64,000 bases of DNA from Margaritifera margaritifera (GCA_029931535.1 JAQPZY010001414.1:1814001-1878000), one strand, 5' to 3'; shown: positions 33,269 to 46,423, counted from the first letter of the stretch. Numbers and translations are program-made. Notes: generated from the sequence alone by a model not told the origin.

Positions 33269-33678
33269 TTATTGTATAAATAAAGTGTGATCTATTAGAA
33301 CAAAATCTTGTCATCATACCCACGCTAGACGCTGACGTTCATGCTGTTGTATATTATGGTGGAGCAAAACATATATATATCAAGGAGTTGTCAGGCTGAA
33401 ATTAACGAAATTGCCACCCCTATGTTCAGTAATAGATTTAGTCCATACTCTGCCCTCATATCGTGTGCCAACAGTATATGTGCCAATAATACATACAATA
33501 CATAATCCATCCTTGTCCATGACATATTATATTAGACATTACATGTATATCGAGTCAATGAGCACTTTAGTAATTCCAATGAATATTTTAAATAAATAAT
33601 TCCTCTCAAATTATATCACAACTGTAAATTCAGACTGATCTTCAGAACAGGAATTTTAGAACAAGAATGAAATTATTT

Positions 33679-33682
<4 letters not shown>

Positions 33683-33774
<92 letters not shown>
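33683..33774. repeat. (AT)n microsatellite
   Basis: About 46 uninterrupted AT units. Confidence 0.95.
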
Positions 33775-33777
<3 letters not shown>

Positions 33778-35800
33778 TACATGACCTATGTCATAACACA
33801 ATATGAATAATTCTGATGGCAAAACACTTGTCTACCTGACATATGTCACACAAGTCTGTTTGCAAAATGCCTATGAAAATACTGGCGTACCTGGACCATG
33901 TCACAACTTACAAGCATGGACAAAAGTTAAGTATGTATTTTCAAATAACCAAACAACTTACAATCATAAAGAAAAGTTAAGTATGTAAACATCATACATA
34001 GCAACCTTAGAAAACAACAAAAACAACAGCGCAACAATAAAAACTTCGCTTTCTATTCAAAATCTCGTTTATTGCTAGAGATGACGAGAAACCAGCTTTA
34101 AAACGCTTTCAAAATTAATTGTTCATATGTCATACAGAACTAGCATTGAATTATAACACTTTTCAGACTGTGACTGTTAGAATTCGAAAAAAGTTCAAAA
34201 TTTTATATTTCCAACGCTATTAATGATGATTGCATTAAATATTCAGTAATGGCTACGTTTTCCTTATAAAATACTCCTGCAACTTTTTAAAGATTTAGTA
34301 TGTTTGGAACTAGTATTTCTTACTATTTAGTTTCGAGTAAAAGTTTGCGTTTTATTCTTGAAATGTTGTATGAATTTCTGACCTGGTCAAAAGATCTTTT
34401 GATAACATGAAAAGTGTTTACTTGAAATGTCCGACAAATAGCAACATTTACTAAAACGATTCTGCATAGTGGGTTATCCTCAGATCGCGGACAACTTCCA
34501 ATCTTGCATCGCTTTTGCGGTGATTTGATTTCGTGTTGCTCTGCTTCGGAAATTATTTAATTATTGATTTTATTCTGTCCCGATATAATTTTAGTTTCGA
34601 AAATTTTACTAAAACTTGACAAGTTCACAAGATTCACGTTCTGTTTTTGAATTGACCCATCGTTTTATATTGTTTGGGCTGCAAAGATTACGTTCATAAT
34701 ATTAGTTTAATATCGGTTCTGTGAAGAAATGCAGCTTTCAAATAATACACATTTACCCTAAATCTCCTTACGGGTATATTTTTGTGTTTGTTTGTTTGTT
34801 TGATTTTGTTTTGTTTTGTTCATCGCGAAAACGTGAGATAGCAGCTGCTACATGTATTATCTCCAAAGTATAAAGCCAGTGTATGATGTCTTGACTCCAA
34901 ACAGTTACAAACTCTTAAGATAGGTTGCCTATAAGTATGTAGCTTATACGCGATTATATGTCCGTGCGTGCGTGCGTGCGTGTGTGTTTGGCAGAGGTTA
35001 TGTAGAGGGAAATGTTTTAAAAAATGTCCCGACAAAAAATACTAAGCTTCAATAGAAATATGGAGGCAATATTGATCTCTTGCCTGTTAGCAACTAATTT
35101 CAACTATATCTTTACTAAGGACTGATCATTCACATATAGCATTATGTTAGCTTCATTTTCGGAAAATAAGCATACGTCGATTGGCCCCGCAAGTACTTTT
35201 TTAAAATGCGTAATGTTCTTTTGTGAACATTGCCGCAACTTCGATCACTGGTTCGTGCCCGCCTTAAATTTTACCGCGTATGCTCATATGTTAAAAAAAA
35301 TCATGGTCTAACAAAACTTATATATTCTTTAATTATTATCAAATGAGCAGTAGCGGCATTTGCGCTGCTTCAGATACCGTAACAATCAGTAAAATAAGTT
35401 AAGAAGATCATAACATGTTCGCATCCTTAAATTTTCGTTAAACATTAATTTCATTTTATGCTCGTGAAAATGTTTTGATTTACAATAGTTTCACTTCTTC
35501 TATGTAGTTACATGACATATTTCTCTATAAGGGGCATAATTCAACATTAATTCTGAAATTGAAGGTATTTTACAACAACAACAAAATTACAGAATTGATT
35601 CACCGTTTGTATACTGGCAGACATATCTAAAACGTTTTAAGTCTAAGATTATTTATAATCTTCAATAATGTATACATTCATAATATTTAATAAAATATAC
35701 ATATTTAAAGGGAAATAAAACTGTTTATCTCTGTTTCTTCATATATTTCTCTATAATTAGAATAGGTGCAGAATTTAGGGTTTAAAGACGAAACGGGCAT
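33775..35800. other. No gene recognised
   Basis: The stretch is AT-rich and has short simple repeats only (TTTG near 34,788 and GTGC near 34,965). No domain was seen on either strand. Confidence 0.45.
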
Positions 35801-35858
35801 GTTGCCAGTATGTCAGGGAATGACAAAGTAGACCATTTATTTGACAATGCTCTCTCTC

Positions 35859-35891
<33 letters not shown>

Positions 35892-35901
35892 TGTCTCGCA
35901 G

Positions 35902-36007
35902 GGTGAAAGTCGACAAACACGACAAGAATGTGTTCAACTATAATTGGACACTGGCAGGATATGTACTTGGTCCAAGGTTCACCCTGCAGGAAGTACACAC
36001 CAGTTAA
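35902..36007 (+). CDS. Possible terminal exon, unknown protein
   Basis: A CT-repeat tract (35,850-35,890) followed by ttgtctcgcag forms a strong acceptor. The frame after it reads VKVDKHDKNVFNYNWTLAG, then YVLGPRFTLQEVHTS and stops at TAA. The composition is protein-like and the acceptor is good, but no family is recognised and no upstream exon was found. It may be a chance frame. Confidence 0.25.
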
Positions 36008-37370
36008 TATGTGTGTCCCAAACGTGATCTAGCACAATACCACATCATCTCGGCTATTTCTTCTATATGAGAGATGCAACTCTCCGATAATGGGTTTGAT
36101 GTTCTTAATCTTGTTTGTGGAGATTCATCCCATATATTATGTCAAGTATAAAGAACATGTTGACTTCTATAATATTTGAAGTCAGTGTATGGAATCTTCT
36201 AATTGGAACCGGTGAATCCAGAACAGCATTGGCTGCTTTACCTACGCCTTTCATTACCCAATTAATATTATTAACCCCTGTGACGAGGCAGCTAACAATA
36301 CACGATATTTTTTCCAGATTGAATGTTTTCCAAGGTTATTCTGTGTGGAAAGGGAATCCAAAAAGATAATTAAATTTGTCTTCAGATGTTTCAAAGTAGT
36401 TCAAATATTAAATGTCTTCGTTAAAAAATGGATGCTCTATCCGGTAACCATTTTGCGTTCCATTTGTTTGAACAAGTCCTGTTAGCAATCAACATTTGAC
36501 AGAATATTTGACAGGGAATGTTGGCTTTATACGTTCAGTGATAAAGCCTACAGTAGCATTTCTCGAGTTAAATCCTAATATAGCTTTAACTTTAAGTGAT
36601 AAAATGCAGGCTTCCACTATTTAGTAAGGATATAGCCAAGTTAACAATTTTCATTCACAAGTTTCATGTGTGAGCAATTCTTTGTTGGCTCTTCTTGTTC
36701 TGCTGTTCCATGACATGAAATTTAAATAGCGATACCAGTTCCGATAGAGCTTATTGAAATAAATGCAAAAAGTCGCAGTAGTTGATGATGTAGCCTCGTC
36801 GACAAATCTGCCAGATATACCTTTGGTTAGTCATCGAGTATGAGTTAGGAAAAGCTTTCAATTAATAAGATCAACTGCCACTTAAACAATTTATTTTATG
36901 TTTTTTAGTTTCTAAAACTTCATTAAAAAAAATGAGAAACTCGTAAACATTTCAAAACTGTTTTGAAACAACCCCTATAAATGTACATGTGAGCACATGC
37001 ACAGGTGTCTTCACACTATAGTGTTCATCTGTTCAAACCATAGTTGTCACTGATGCTACAGATGAGTAACCTCAACTTTATTACTACATGTTTAGGGTTA
37101 AATCAAAGCTAAATGTGAATCTTTTGGACTTTGTCAATTTTTGGTGAAGTTTTGCAAGCATGTTCGTCATATGAATATATAAGCTAATGTACAAAATTAA
37201 TATATTTATTGTCAATGATTAAACTAACAGCTGCCGGCACTTGCGCTAACTCAGTTACTGTAGCGGTCAATTTAATACATTTGATGGATATATCTATATA
37301 ACAGATGTACGAAAATATATCTTGACTGAACTGGAAGGCATTAACTGCATTTAACAGCACATCAGCATAT
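36008..37370. other. No gene recognised
   Basis: No domain or repeat structure is supported here apart from short AT-rich tracts. Confidence 0.4.
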
Positions 37371-37379
37371 GAAATACTT

Positions 37380-37520
37380 TTTAGTGCCCAGGCAATGAAA
37401 GTAAAGTCCCTTGCCAGGTCACTCACCACGGCAGTCGATCTGAGCCGGTCTGGGCAGGACCTGAACCCTAAATCCACTGACAGTGAGTTCAGCTCGCTGA
37501 CCCCTGAGCCAAAATGGCTT
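37380..37520 (-). repeat. tRNA-derived SINE (minus strand)
   Basis: On the minus strand TGGCTCAGGGG (37511-37501) fits an RNA polymerase III A box. GGTTCAGGTCC (37467-37457) fits a B box 34 bp further on, as in a tRNA-derived head. The following GGCAAGGGACTTTACTTTC resembles the body of invertebrate SINEs. The tail and target duplications were not identified. Confidence 0.58.
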
Positions 37521-37814
37521 CTTTTGCGTTACGTCGAGTAGTGTACAGTTAGATTTGGAGACTTTGAAGTCATATTTTTTCTAGATGTTCATCTTCACCA
37601 GAAAGATTTGAATTTTCTTCTTTTTGAAATCTGAGTATATAAAGCAATATACCACCGCGTTGTCAATCCACCTGGAGGTATGTCATGTGTTCGTTCTATT
37701 GTCCGTCAGTCAGTCTTTCTTTTCCACTATCAATTAAGTGCCATTGTAAAAAAAAAGATCGGTGTAATTTGTTTTTCATATTGTTTATAATTTGTTTTCA
37801 ATATTTGTATCGAA

Positions 37815-37897
37815 CCTAATGAAATCACCAGGAATTTACATCTCCCCACATTCCCACCTGGCTTGCGTAAAATCATCAGGAATTTACATCACACCAC
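37815..37897 (+). repeat. 48-bp satellite, left remnant
   Basis: About one and a half units of the array found at 38,552-39,105 ('tcaccaggaatttacatc' and 'cacattcccacctggcttg'), cut off by the solo LTR at 37,898. Confidence 0.75.
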
Positions 37898-38551
37898 TGT
37901 TATGTATATTTAATCTATAATGTGTATTTAAATTTTGTTCATGATGGTAAGTTGTACTTTAGATTCTGGTAACTTGTAAACAGAATGTTTACATAGAATT
38001 TAAGTTCAAGGTATGTCCTGTTTACAATTTGACTAGGTTTTTTCCATTCGATTGCTTCACATCTTGTTATGATATAGGTCAAGTGAAAATGTGTATAAAT
38101 AGAGATTTGATAAACAAATAACTCATTCATGTTTTAGATCTGTCTGTGGAAATTCATTTTTTATCGGAGTTAACAGTGTGTGCCGTTGAAATCAGATATA
38201 ATTCGAGAGGAATTATTTATTAAGATATTCGTTAGAATTATTACAATACTCATTGACTTTTGAATTGATACAATACTTTGGACTTTTGTGAACTCATTCA
38301 AAGACATTCTGGATTTTATCATTGTGTTATATCAGGAGATTCAAGACTATTGAAACTCATTCGGAACATGATATCTTTTTGGACTTGTGATTAGGACATT
38401 TAGGATCATTTGGAATTTGATTCACAATATTGTAAGTATCTTTTGAATTTCACTTTGTATTGTAGGAAAATAAATTGCTTGTTGATTCTATTTAAATTGT
38501 TGCTTTCACTTTCTTTCTGTTACATATGTTTGAAGATATGGAGTCGTAACA
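37898..38551 (+). mobile_element. Solo LTR inserted in the satellite
   Basis: The 654-bp insert starts TGTTATG and ends CGTAACA, the TG...CA ends of an LTR. It lies exactly between two parts of the 48-bp array and is flanked by CCAC on both sides (37894-37897 and 38552-38555), a 4-bp target duplication. A polyadenylation signal (AATAAA within ggaaaataaattg, about 38,466) supports an R region. No internal retroelement sequence remains, so the element was probably reduced by recombination between its two LTRs. A Ty3/gypsy origin is likely but unproven. Confidence 0.75.
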
Positions 38552-39105
38552 CCACATTCCCACCTGGGTTGTGTGAACTCACTAGGAATTTACACCACAC
38601 TAGATTCCCACCAGGCTTGTGGTAAATCACCAGGAATTTACATCAACCCGCATTTGCACCTGGCTTGTGTGAAATCACCAAGAATCTACATCAGACTACA
38701 TTCGCACCTGTCTTGTGTGAAATCACCAGGAATTTACAATCAACCCATATTCCGACCTGACTTGTGTGAAATCACCACGAATTTACATCACACTACATTC
38801 CCGCCTGGCTTGTGTGAAATCACGAGAATTTAGCAACACACTGCATTCCCACATGGTTTGCTTGGAATCACCAGGAGTTTACACCACAATACATTCGCAC
38901 CTGACTCGTGTGAAATCACCAAGAATTTACACCACTCTACATTCCCATCTATCCTGTGTGAAATCACCAGGAATTTACACCACATTATATTCGCACCTGT
39001 TTTGTGTGAAATCATCAGGAATTTACATCAACCCACATTCGCACCTGGCTTGTGTGAAATCACTACGAATTTACATCACCCCACATTCCAATCCTGGTTT
39101 GTGTT
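38552..39105 (+). repeat. 48-bp satellite array, about 12 copies
   Basis: The unit is about 48 bp, with phrases 'cacctggcttgtgtgaaatc' and 'accaggaatttacatcac', repeated about 12 times with 10-20% divergence. Because 48 is a multiple of three, frames stay open and read as 16-residue repeats (NLHHTTFPPGLCEIT). I take these as a by-product of the period rather than genes. Confidence 0.85.
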
Positions 39106-39600
39106 GTGATAGTGGGATTCTAATATAAACATCAACGTATATCTTCGTTCAATCAATCAAGAGAGAAAAAAAGAGATTGTCAATATTTCCATGTCATATT
39201 TGATGGATAATAAAAAATAGAATCTCAATATTTTATAATAAATGGAAATATGTCATATACAGATAAAGTCACCTTTACTATAAATTCAATATAACGCATA
39301 CAATTTTAAATATAAAATATAATTGTAAAAATAATTGTATATCATTGGAAACGAATACTCACAGATTGGCGTAATTATTCTCTTTCCTGTCCGATTGGAC
39401 TGCAAATATATTTTTTAAATTTATAATACAGTCTGGGTAAAAAAGATTAACCATTCAAAGACTCTCCTGAATACATCTCGGGACTAATGGGAGTCATCAT
39501 TCCATAACATACCAATCACATTACATTCCCTATATACATGTAATATTGTTTCATGTGAACTGCTGAAAATCTACATTTATCTCTTTCACATACATGGATT
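39106..39600. other. No gene recognised
   Basis: AT-rich sequence between the satellite and a microsatellite; no coding or repeat feature is supported. Confidence 0.4.
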
Positions 39601-39624
39601 GTGTGCAAAAATTAGTGCATTTGT

Positions 39625-39735
<111 letters not shown>

Positions 39736-39874
39736 TATTTTCTTTTCCTACGTTAATACTGGACATATTTCATCGTGTGGTACAAAAAACGTGATATTTT
39801 AACGAGTGGCGTTAACAGGAATGAGTTATTTGTTTAACAGTATATACTTTCATCGTGGCATGATGAAAAATCTG

Positions 39875-39982
39875 ATATTTTCACATGTGAAAATATAAGG
39901 ATATATTTTTCACATGTGAAAATATAGGAATGAAAAAATACGAAAATTGTTTCGCCAATAAGTTTCTATATTTCACACTAAA

Positions 39983-40054
<72 letters not shown>

Positions 40055-40262
40055 TTAACTTAGGTTGACTGTAGCGTTTCTATATGACTCGCCGACGGAA
40101 ACTTCTGCCTTCCGACAGTATCGATAATTCTTTCATAGGAGATTGTATGTTTCTAACGATAACAACAAGAAATAACTGTATGTTCCTTTGTCGTCGTGGT
40201 TTAGCAGCGACGGTCAATATATATGAACCGCAGATATATTTTAATCTTAATGTAGTCATTTA
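39875..40262 (+). mobile_element. Repeat element with an AT-microsatellite core (copy 1)
   Basis: The left flank (39,875-39,983) contains 'cacatgtgaaaatatagga' and 'tttctatatttcacactaaa'. An (AT)n core follows at 39,984-40,052. The right flank (40,053-40,262) runs from 'cgttaacttaggttgactg' to 'gaaccgcagatatatttta'. The left flank recurs before a microsatellite at 56,740 and the right flank after one at 63,223. Non-autonomous Helitron-like elements of molluscs often carry an internal microsatellite, so this is a plausible class, not proven. Confidence 0.6.
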
Positions 40263-40267
40263 TCGCT

Positions 40268-40341
<74 letters not shown>
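40268..40341. repeat. (CT)n(AT)n microsatellite
   Basis: CT units to about 40,300, then AT units, directly downstream of copy 1 of the microsatellite-cored element. Confidence 0.9.
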
Positions 40342-40343
<2 letters not shown>

Positions 40344-40796
40344 TGTATGTATGTATATATACTACTACATCAGCTATTACTACTACTACTAACTTTATTT
40401 TCTGAGAATAATACATTTGGTTTAGAATCAACCAATCTTACAAGCCCTCCATTAACAGAATATTAAAACTATAAATGCAACTTATATGTACAAATAAAAC
40501 TCTTACTTACTAAGGCACACTTATTAAGTACCAATACTAGAAGAAGGCTTAATCACTGATACACTAAGGAACGTGAGTACTTTTTACCTCAAAAACTGGC
40601 CAGTTGTTTCCAACACTAAATCAAGAAATTTACACAGCATCAATTCAAGTCACTAACCTCATCAGTTGTCGGTATTAAGGATCTCGCTTTATGTATATTA
40701 ATATAGTAATCCATCAAGAATATACATCCAAAAAGGTACTGACTAATCCCAACGAACTGTAGCTACACTACTATCAATATACTGTTGATGTCATCC

Positions 40797-40797
<1 letters not shown>

Positions 40798-40828
<31 letters not shown>

Positions 40829-40900
40829 TGTATGTATGTATGTATGTATGTATGTATGTATGTATGTATGTATGTATGTATGTACTCTCTCTCTCTCTCT
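40798..40900. repeat. (TATG)n microsatellite with CT tail
   Basis: About 21 TATG units (40,798-40,884), then a short CT tract. Confidence 0.95.
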
Positions 40901-42154
40901 GTTAATTGGGAAATAACTATCTTTCCTGAATATAATACAGGCTAATTCATGCAGATATCAGAAATAATAATGGAGACACGTCATTTTGACGTATTCATGC
41001 GACAGCGTATTAGTATTGCAAATTTATCGGACAGCTTTTACTTTAATGTCAAATTTCCTAAGGGATGTTGTGTCGTGTTGCGGTTGATGTGTGTATGTGT
41101 ATGTTTGTGTGTTTAGCTGTGTGTGTGTGTGTGTGTGTTTCTCTGTGTGTATATCGGTTTATCCTCGAACAGAGTTTTGAAATGGTCCCCTAGTATTTGG
41201 TCATGGAACCTTTTAAGTCATATCTACAAATATGGAAAGAAACTTAAGTAATTTTGACAATTCTTCAATTATGGGTACATTTAGATTTGTCGTACGAAAA
41301 TCCATGCATGGATTCAGTATACTGAAGAATAGCTCAAAATAAATAGACAAAGTTTATTATGTCTTGTTGGCTGTGCATATTTTAAATTTGGGCTGCGTAT
41401 AACTATCCGTGATTGAGGATTTAATTGTAATAATCATTATAGACTTTTGGCAATCGATCATTGATAATTTGATTGGATATAATCATAATTAAGTGTAATA
41501 ATCCTTTTTGTGTAATGGCATTTTTTCAAACCTGTTAAATATTCCTGTATTTCAAAGATAGTCGATGACCCTGTCTTATTTACACACAAGGAAGATAATT
41601 TGCCAATGATCGTATCGCAGGCATCTCGTGGGGAAAGCTTTGTCTCCATAGGCATGTATTTGTGATGAGCAAACCCTGGTTTCACTAAAATTCTCAGAAT
41701 TTCTCCTCAAATTGAGATGTTACCTTATCTTGCTTATGACATTTCAGACAATGTGAGTATTTTTGACAGATAAAGAGATTACAGAAAGGATGCAAAATTA
41801 CTCTTTAGTTTTAACATTTAACACATGGAAATCATTTTATTCCTTAAAAAAAATGAATAATTCAACAAAATTCCCACAGAGATAAGGCAATACTTATTTG
41901 AAAAATGGTAAAGATTGTATTACTGTATTTTAATGCTGGGTACATGCTGAATATTGTGAAAATGTAATTGTTACGAAACAAGCAATGAGAAAGATATCCA
42001 AAAATATCAAGTTGAGGAAGACATTTTGAGATGATAAGTAAAATTCGAACATGTATCTTTTGTGAGCGTTGAAATCTTATTTTCTTCCTCTAAATGTTGT
42101 CTTTGAAAACATGTTTGCCGAATTTAGTCAATCGATCTTACGGTCTTATTAGCA

Positions 42155-42155
<1 letters not shown>
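40901..42155. other. No gene recognised
   Basis: A short GT-rich tract lies at 41,085-41,150. Otherwise AT-rich sequence with no supported coding feature. Confidence 0.4.
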
Positions 42156-42158
<3 letters not shown>

Positions 42159-42232
<74 letters not shown>

Positions 42233-42240
42233 GAGAGAGA
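42159..42240. repeat. (AT)n(GA)n microsatellite
   Basis: About 35 AT units followed by a short GA tract. Confidence 0.95.
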
Positions 42241-42861
42241 AAGAGTGAGAAAGCTATTCAATCTTACACCTTTTTTCGTTTTATAAAGTATAAAATAAAA
42301 ATGAAAGAAGCTACCAAAACGTGCTATTTGCATCTGATTCTTCCAGTTTACTATATATTCTTGTGTTAATGCCTCCACGACGTTTTCGTATTTCTTTATG
42401 ATATTTAACTGTTTGTTTACTTCTTCAATTATTTCTGCAACTATATAGGAGTTTATTTACCCTATAGTCATATATTCTTAAGTAAATTATATTTATTTCT
42501 TTTCTACTTTCAATCACAGTTCGTTTCAAAATAACAGACCTCGTCTTTCAATAAAACAGAAAAAAAACCAAAGAGAAATAAAGAGAAAAGGAAACCCCTA
42601 GTACCCTTGTGTTTGGTACCTTTGTGTGTGGTTGCCGTATGCAAATTTTTAGCTTTACTTAAGCCGACTAGAAAGGACATTAACAATTCCACTTGGCAAA
42701 ATAAACACTTTATCCTTATTTAAAAGAGACCCAAGTAATCCTTTTTTGCTCTTATTTAACAATGACATGCAGTGCACTCCTCTAAAATTCCCAGTCTGAG
42801 TCTGGGATTGCCTATATTAATATATATACTATAAATTGTTTGAATATTGGTTTATACTTCT

Positions 42862-42913
42862 TCTTCTTCTTATTATTATTATTATTATTATTATTAATCT
42901 ATCATGTCATAGA

Positions 42914-42956
<43 letters not shown>

Positions 42957-42957
42957 T
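42862..42957. repeat. (ATT)n microsatellite, two blocks
   Basis: TTC and TTA units, then ATT units at about 42,872-42,897 and 42,916-42,957, separated by a short unique stretch. Confidence 0.9.
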
Positions 42958-44615
42958 TACAGCGGAATGTAGTTTTTTTCAACATTTAATGCTTGATTGA
43001 TTTCTTTTTCAAATTTATTAATTCCTTCCGTTGCATTAATTTTCACTCTGCGTACCAGTATGGTGCATCTATGCGTGTTACTTTCCAAAACCTGGCAAGT
43101 TTTGTGACGTCGAACGCATATATAGATTTGTTTTAAGCACTAGGAACAAAGACGATATTATAGGATATTTCATTTATTTCATTTCCACATCTTACTTGAG
43201 TACTTGAGAAAAAGGAAAGAAGTACTCCAAAAAAATAAATGGTACTCAAGACTTAATATTAATCAACTTTATACCGTACATTCTATTTAATCCCACAAAC
43301 AACTGTATGACCTTTACTGTATTTTAGCATGCACAGATGAAATATAGCTAATTTAAATTGCCCTTTTCTATCTATTCCTATATTAGAAATTACACCTGAT
43401 ATTCCCGAAACGAAAATAACTAATGTTGTATGTTCCTTTGTTTTGCGTTCATGTGCTGCCTGTTTTACACCAGAAATCCATATTTGGAAAAGGACAAGAA
43501 TTGTTCATATTGTAGTTCATTTTTTGCTAACTAGACTTCGCATTTGCTACGGATAGATATGGTGGTTGTGTGTATTGAAGGAAGGAACGATCAGATTTCG
43601 ATGGCGTGGGTGCATTTGTTAATGATATGAAAAAGCACGACTAGGATCGGGAAGTCAAACAGTCATAATGCTTGGTTCCATGAGGCAAAGTTTAGAATGA
43701 TTCGTCTTCATCATTTTATAAAAGATGCACATTGTCAGTTAAAAGGATAGATTCCATTTATTTTTACCATTTCTTCAGTGTAGGTATCCTTTCTGTAAAA
43801 ATGTAAAAAGTAATATTTAAAAGGAAATACAATAGAAAAAAAACAGATGATTAAACAGACAATCTCCTGACACTTTTAATGTAAAAGTGAATGAGACATC
43901 TTAAGCATCTTAAAGGACGTGTGCGTGGCTCGCAAGTACATACGTGCTTTAAAGATGTTGTCAGTTTATAAGACAAAACTTTGTCAATGTTTTTTCTCCT
44001 AGTCTTTCACAATGATAAATTTACATCGAGTTTGATCTTTAAAGATTTGTATATTTTAAGGGCGTTTGGGTATTCTATGATACATGGCTGACCGACGACA
44101 ACTCGTAGAACAACATCACTTCTAAAAAGAACATTTATTTAATGTTTGTGATATTTGTCAACATATATTCATTGAAAACAGTCTCCTCGATTGTGTAACT
44201 GTCGCATAAGTCATCTGATGTTGATATTTTCGTCATCTATTGGAAAATATTTACCATCTCATAAATCGGACAAATTATAGCTATTTGTTGGGTTTATTTT
44301 CGATCAAATATTTTCCAAATGTGTAGCATTTTTCTTTCTTCAACTTTAAGTTTGATGGACTTGCTAAAACAAGGTATTTAGTATAGGACGAATGTTGATG
44401 TTGCAGTTAGTTTTTCAGGAAATGAAGAAGGCATTTCAGATATTCAGGAAATGTAAATTACTACATTTTACTAATTACATTGTTACCTATCTCATTTAGT
44501 TTATGTTTATTTGAAATCCGGCTGTATATTAAAAGTTGCAAATATCATTGTGTTTCAGTAGAGAAATAACTAAGGTTATGCAACATTTTCGTAATACCGT
44601 TATTTATTTGTGTTA
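42958..44615. other. No gene recognised
   Basis: No domain, repeat pair or convincing exon was found. Confidence 0.4.
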
Positions 44616-44621
44616 CTGCAA

Positions 44622-44814
44622 ATACTTGCTTATAAGTCGAGTCCAGCTGCAAACTTCAAGGACCCAAATCTGCCGTCAAACAATGCAGTGTGTTAGGAGT
44701 AATCAGTAGAACAAACAACATAGATCCTGATCTGTCGGAGCATTATGCGAGGGCAATTAAGGGTATATGTTGCTTGCAGTTAGACTCTCTTATAAGCGAG
44801 TATATACGGTATCA
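44622..44814. mobile_element. Palindromic MITE (copy 1)
   Basis: The left arm TACTTGCTTATAAGTCGAGT, continuing CCAGCTGCAAAC, pairs with the right arm, which on minus reads TACTCGCTTATAAGAGAGT and then CTAACTGCAAGC. The related copy at 57,311-57,534 has the same ends. It is short, lacks a gene and is strongly self-complementary, as in MITEs. Confidence 0.65.
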
Positions 44815-45443
44815 TAGTTATTAGATATGTAGTTGATTCATAAGTGCATTCTTGGCTATGAATTTTCTATCTTGTATGACAGTTCTCATTTGTGTTTACC
44901 TCTTTTTATATATTGCTTTTAAATGTCTCTTTAGGAAGGCCTTATAATCGTCACTTTGTGTTTTTCCACCTTGCTGGTTCGTAGGTTTTGAATGTTTTGT
45001 CTGACATCAATAATAAAGAGCTAAAACAAATATAGCCATACGGAAATTATTTGAAAATTACAGATAAATTATTTATTATTAATTTGAGCTGCGGTTTTTT
45101 TTTTTTTTTTTTTTGCAATCAAGAAAACAGATTTTTCATGTAAGTAGAACTTATTAAATGAAACAAATTTAAAAAATATTCTCACCCTCCACATCTCCTG
45201 TCTATGAGGCATTTGAAATTAGCATTTAGTTCTCTGAAGCATTTTAAATGAACATTTAGTACTTTCTATCAAAAGAAGTGTACATGTATAAATAACATAG
45301 AAATGAAATGTTTTATTTTTTATAATAGTTTCATAATAGCGTTATCAATTTTTCCATTTTTGTCATGTGTGATACATACATTTTTCAGGATGTAGAAAGT
45401 ATAAACTTTTAATTATTGTTATTGCTATTGTTCAAAGCAAAAG

Positions 45444-45453
45444 TATATAAAAA
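45444..45453 (+). promoter_or_regulatory. Possible TATA box of the collagen-like gene
   Basis: TATATAAAAA lies 267 bp upstream of the ATG at 45711. In such AT-rich DNA a chance match is quite possible. Confidence 0.2.
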
Positions 45454-45710
45454 AAGAAAACAAGTTTCGATTCTCAGCAAAGTATGTTTCCCGTTTGCGG
45501 CTTATGACCATGCATGTATATGGCTTAAATCCACCAGGAAGTTGCCAAAATAAACAATGAATTATTCATTTCCAGCCATTAAAACAAACTCCAGAGTGTC
45601 GATGGCCACTTGACCCTTTTGGCTGCGAAATTGCTTCAGTATTTTTTCTAGTGTGCTAGCTCCTTTGTTCATTTGCCTTTCGTTTTCTCCTTAACATCTT
45701 TCTAAACAAC

Positions 45711-45965
45711 ATGATAGAAAAGGCCGAATTATTTATGTCTAAAATGGGGCTTAGAGGCTTGGTTAGCCTTATGGGGTTAGTGATGGTTGTTTGTCTGGCT
45801 GTTCTACAAATGAAAAGTCTAGCAGACTTACATGAACTCGGGTTGACGGTGGCTTCAATGAAAATGAAAGACGAGTATAACATTGAAAAAGATCTGGATA
45901 AGACTGGGGGAGGCGGAAAAATGTCTAGTGATGCAGTATATGGGCAAGACATTGAGAGATTGCGT
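45711..45965 (+). CDS. Short-chain collagen C4-like gene, exon 1 (membrane anchor)
   Basis: The ATG at 45711 is the first after an in-frame TAG at 45,657. Residues 1-18 are polar or basic (MIEKAELFMSKMGLRG). Residues of about 17-33 form a hydrophobic segment (LVSLMGLVMVVCLAVLQ). A soluble stretch with methionine- and charge-rich sequence follows to DIERLR. This is the layout of a type II signal anchor: short cytosolic N-terminus, one membrane pass, ectodomain outside. The exon ends at a GTAAGT donor in phase 0 and joins exon 2 in frame. Assignment to the gene rests on the downstream exons and matching phases, since the anchor itself is not diagnostic. Confidence 0.68.
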
Positions 45966-46423
45966 GTAAGTGACACGTTGCTACAGTTGGTGCAATTCGT
46001 GGCTTGTCGATAATAATATAATAGTGTAATACTGATAGGCAGACAAATATATAGATCGACAGAAAGATAGATATGTAGATATAGGGACACAGAAATGGAT
46101 GTATAGATAGACATCGTGTAAACGATAGGATTGTCAAATCACTAAGTAATTGTTTGTACTAATATCTCGTGATCGGGCAACTTTCTTTTTACTATCTATA
46201 CATTTAGGTCTACTATTACGGCACAGTTTATGTTTCCGTAAATCAGCCATGTTTTCAAGCTGTCCTAAAATAAGTTGTTATATCCAGTTGATAAATCAAA
46301 GTATAATCACTGAATTTTAATTTTATAAGATTAATTTTGTTGGCATGACTATGTTTCGTATTCAATCTAGATTACTGTCCATATTTCATAAATTAAACTT
46401 CTAGTCAACCCTATTTCGTTCAG

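Noticed and set aside
33011..33283. Hydrophobic open frame ending in IYIYI/VCVCV
   Set aside because: It is a translation of the AT/GT microsatellite.
38573..39128. Overlapping open frames reading as 16-residue repeats
   Set aside because: They follow from the 48-bp satellite period and occur in more than one frame.
45656..46114. 152-residue open frame on minus
   Set aside because: It is antisense to exon 1 of the collagen-like gene and to a GATA-rich tract; no homology is seen.
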